A program made the position numbers and the translations under genes. This document shows positions 63,495 through 64,000 of a stretch of DNA of 64,000 bases, piece after piece. The DNA comes from Nitrobacteraceae bacterium AZCC 1564 (GTDB lineage Bacteria > Pseudomonadota > Alphaproteobacteria > Rhizobiales > Xanthobacteraceae), in NCBI GenBank assembly GCA_036924835.1, contig JBAGRR010000001.1:620001-684000 (forward strand), written 5' to 3'. Numbering within the stretch: the stretch's first letter is position 1; each line of letters starts with the position of its first letter. The notes beneath the pieces are model-generated. The model made no database searches. It had not been told where the DNA came from and worked only from the letters and a program-made list of their open reading frames with translations.

Positions 63495-64000
63495 TTATGT
63501 CGTCCCGCCGATATTTTATGAGAATGCCACACCGCCGCGCGATCCCACGCGCTCCCCCGCTGTGGCGGCCCCGATACAGTACCGGTATGGCGGCCACAAG
63601 GCAAAGTCAGACGGGTCAAAGCCTTAACGATACTAAGCTGCAGGACCAATAAGATCCATTGTCGCCCCGGGGGCGATCGCCTGCACGCCAAACTTTCTTC
63701 TTAAGTTTAATGTGCCGATCCGGAGTTTTTGCGCTGGATGAGACGACTACTTTTGGCAGGGGTGCTATGCATCTGAGGGCCGGTGAGCGCGGCAATAATA
63801 TCGCCGTCATAAAATCTCCTGGTACGCGAGGATGTCTCGACATATTGCGCCGGGCGTCCTCGCACATCACCGACAGAGATGAATTGTTGCTGCCTGCGAC
63901 GCGCCGATGCTAAGAGCCGCGACCTCTAGGTTCTGAGATTCGTAAAGATTCGTGAAATGTACGCCGTATTATTTCTCTCTGGGAGCTTGTTCGCACTCGC
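63495..64000. other. Intergenic stretch with an orphan repeat arm
   Basis: No credible gene is seen here; short open frames on both strands have no family character. The part next to 63494 should carry the promoter of the TPR-lipoprotein-der set. At 63926-63946, CTAG followed by GTTCTGAGATTCGTAAA matches the inner arm of F-type hairpins (GTTCTGACATTCGTAAA in inverted view at 34759) with one change, but no partner arm follows before the window ends. Confidence 0.4.

Noticed and set aside
63659..63913. 84-codon plus-strand frame near the window end
   Set aside because: No ribosome site, no family features and erratic composition; treated as intergenic.

Overview
The window is about 64 kb of chromosome from an alphaproteobacterium, most likely order Hyphomicrobiales, family Nitrobacteraceae/Bradyrhizobiaceae (the Afipia, Oligotropha, Rhodopseudomonas, Bradyrhizobium group). 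I infer this from gene order (pepA // lptG-lptD-surA-pdxA-rsmA; mltG-fabF-acpP-fabG-fabD; rpsF-rpsR-DUF2232-rplI-dnaB-alr; radA-cvpA-purF), from the character of the proteins and from the moderately high GC content. No database search was possible, so the genus is not fixed. Almost every gene is a core housekeeping gene. I see no rRNA, tRNA, CRISPR array, prophage or complete insertion sequence.

Layout. 1-5 kb: start of a truncated membrane protein, DoxX, maeB, aspS. 5-14 kb: VOC protein, rnd, an alkB/2OG-oxygenase pair, ppx-ppk, hda. 14-22 kb: a phosphatidyltransferase divergent from purM-purN, a frameshifted lipoprotein sugar dehydrogenase, a cold-shock gene with a terminator in its leader, an outer-membrane barrel, terC, ndk. 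22-28 kb: an ABC-F ATPase, a lipoprotein, holC, pepA. 28-35 kb: LPS export and envelope operon (lptG-lptD-surA-pdxA-rsmA) from which lptF seems to have been lost. 35-45 kb: alcohol dehydrogenase, gmk-yicC, mltG and the fatty-acid cluster. 45-53 kb: ribosomal proteins S6/S18/L9, a cytochrome c, cfa, dnaB, alr. 53-64 kb: NHL protein, radA, cvpA-purF, GNAT, SDR, der and two upstream envelope genes.

The outstanding feature is a dense family of palindromic elements in the gaps between these genes: about 36 hairpins of 72-80 bp at 16 loci, plus two orphan arms. Each hairpin is bounded by CTAGTG...CACTAG. They occur mainly as twins of two different hairpins separated by an 11-14 nt AT-rich spacer. 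Stem sequences differ strongly between subfamilies, yet the two arms of each hairpin match. Each stem usually carries a 3-4 nt one-sided A/T-rich bulge, and in a twin the two bulges face the spacer. The elements show nested insertion (13220, 25677, 54718), sharing of a single CTAG between neighbours, internal collapse of twins into hybrid hairpins (7800, 51897), inverted copies of a four-hairpin composite (25677 and 54718), and landing on TAG stop codons (alkB, surA, dnaB, der). This points to a non-autonomous mobile hairpin element with CTAG target preference, whose mobilising enzyme is not in this window.

Two cis-regulatory structures also stand out: a 13-bp stem that sequesters the rpsF Shine-Dalgarno, and a complete intrinsic terminator between the presumed promoter and the start codon of the cold-shock gene.
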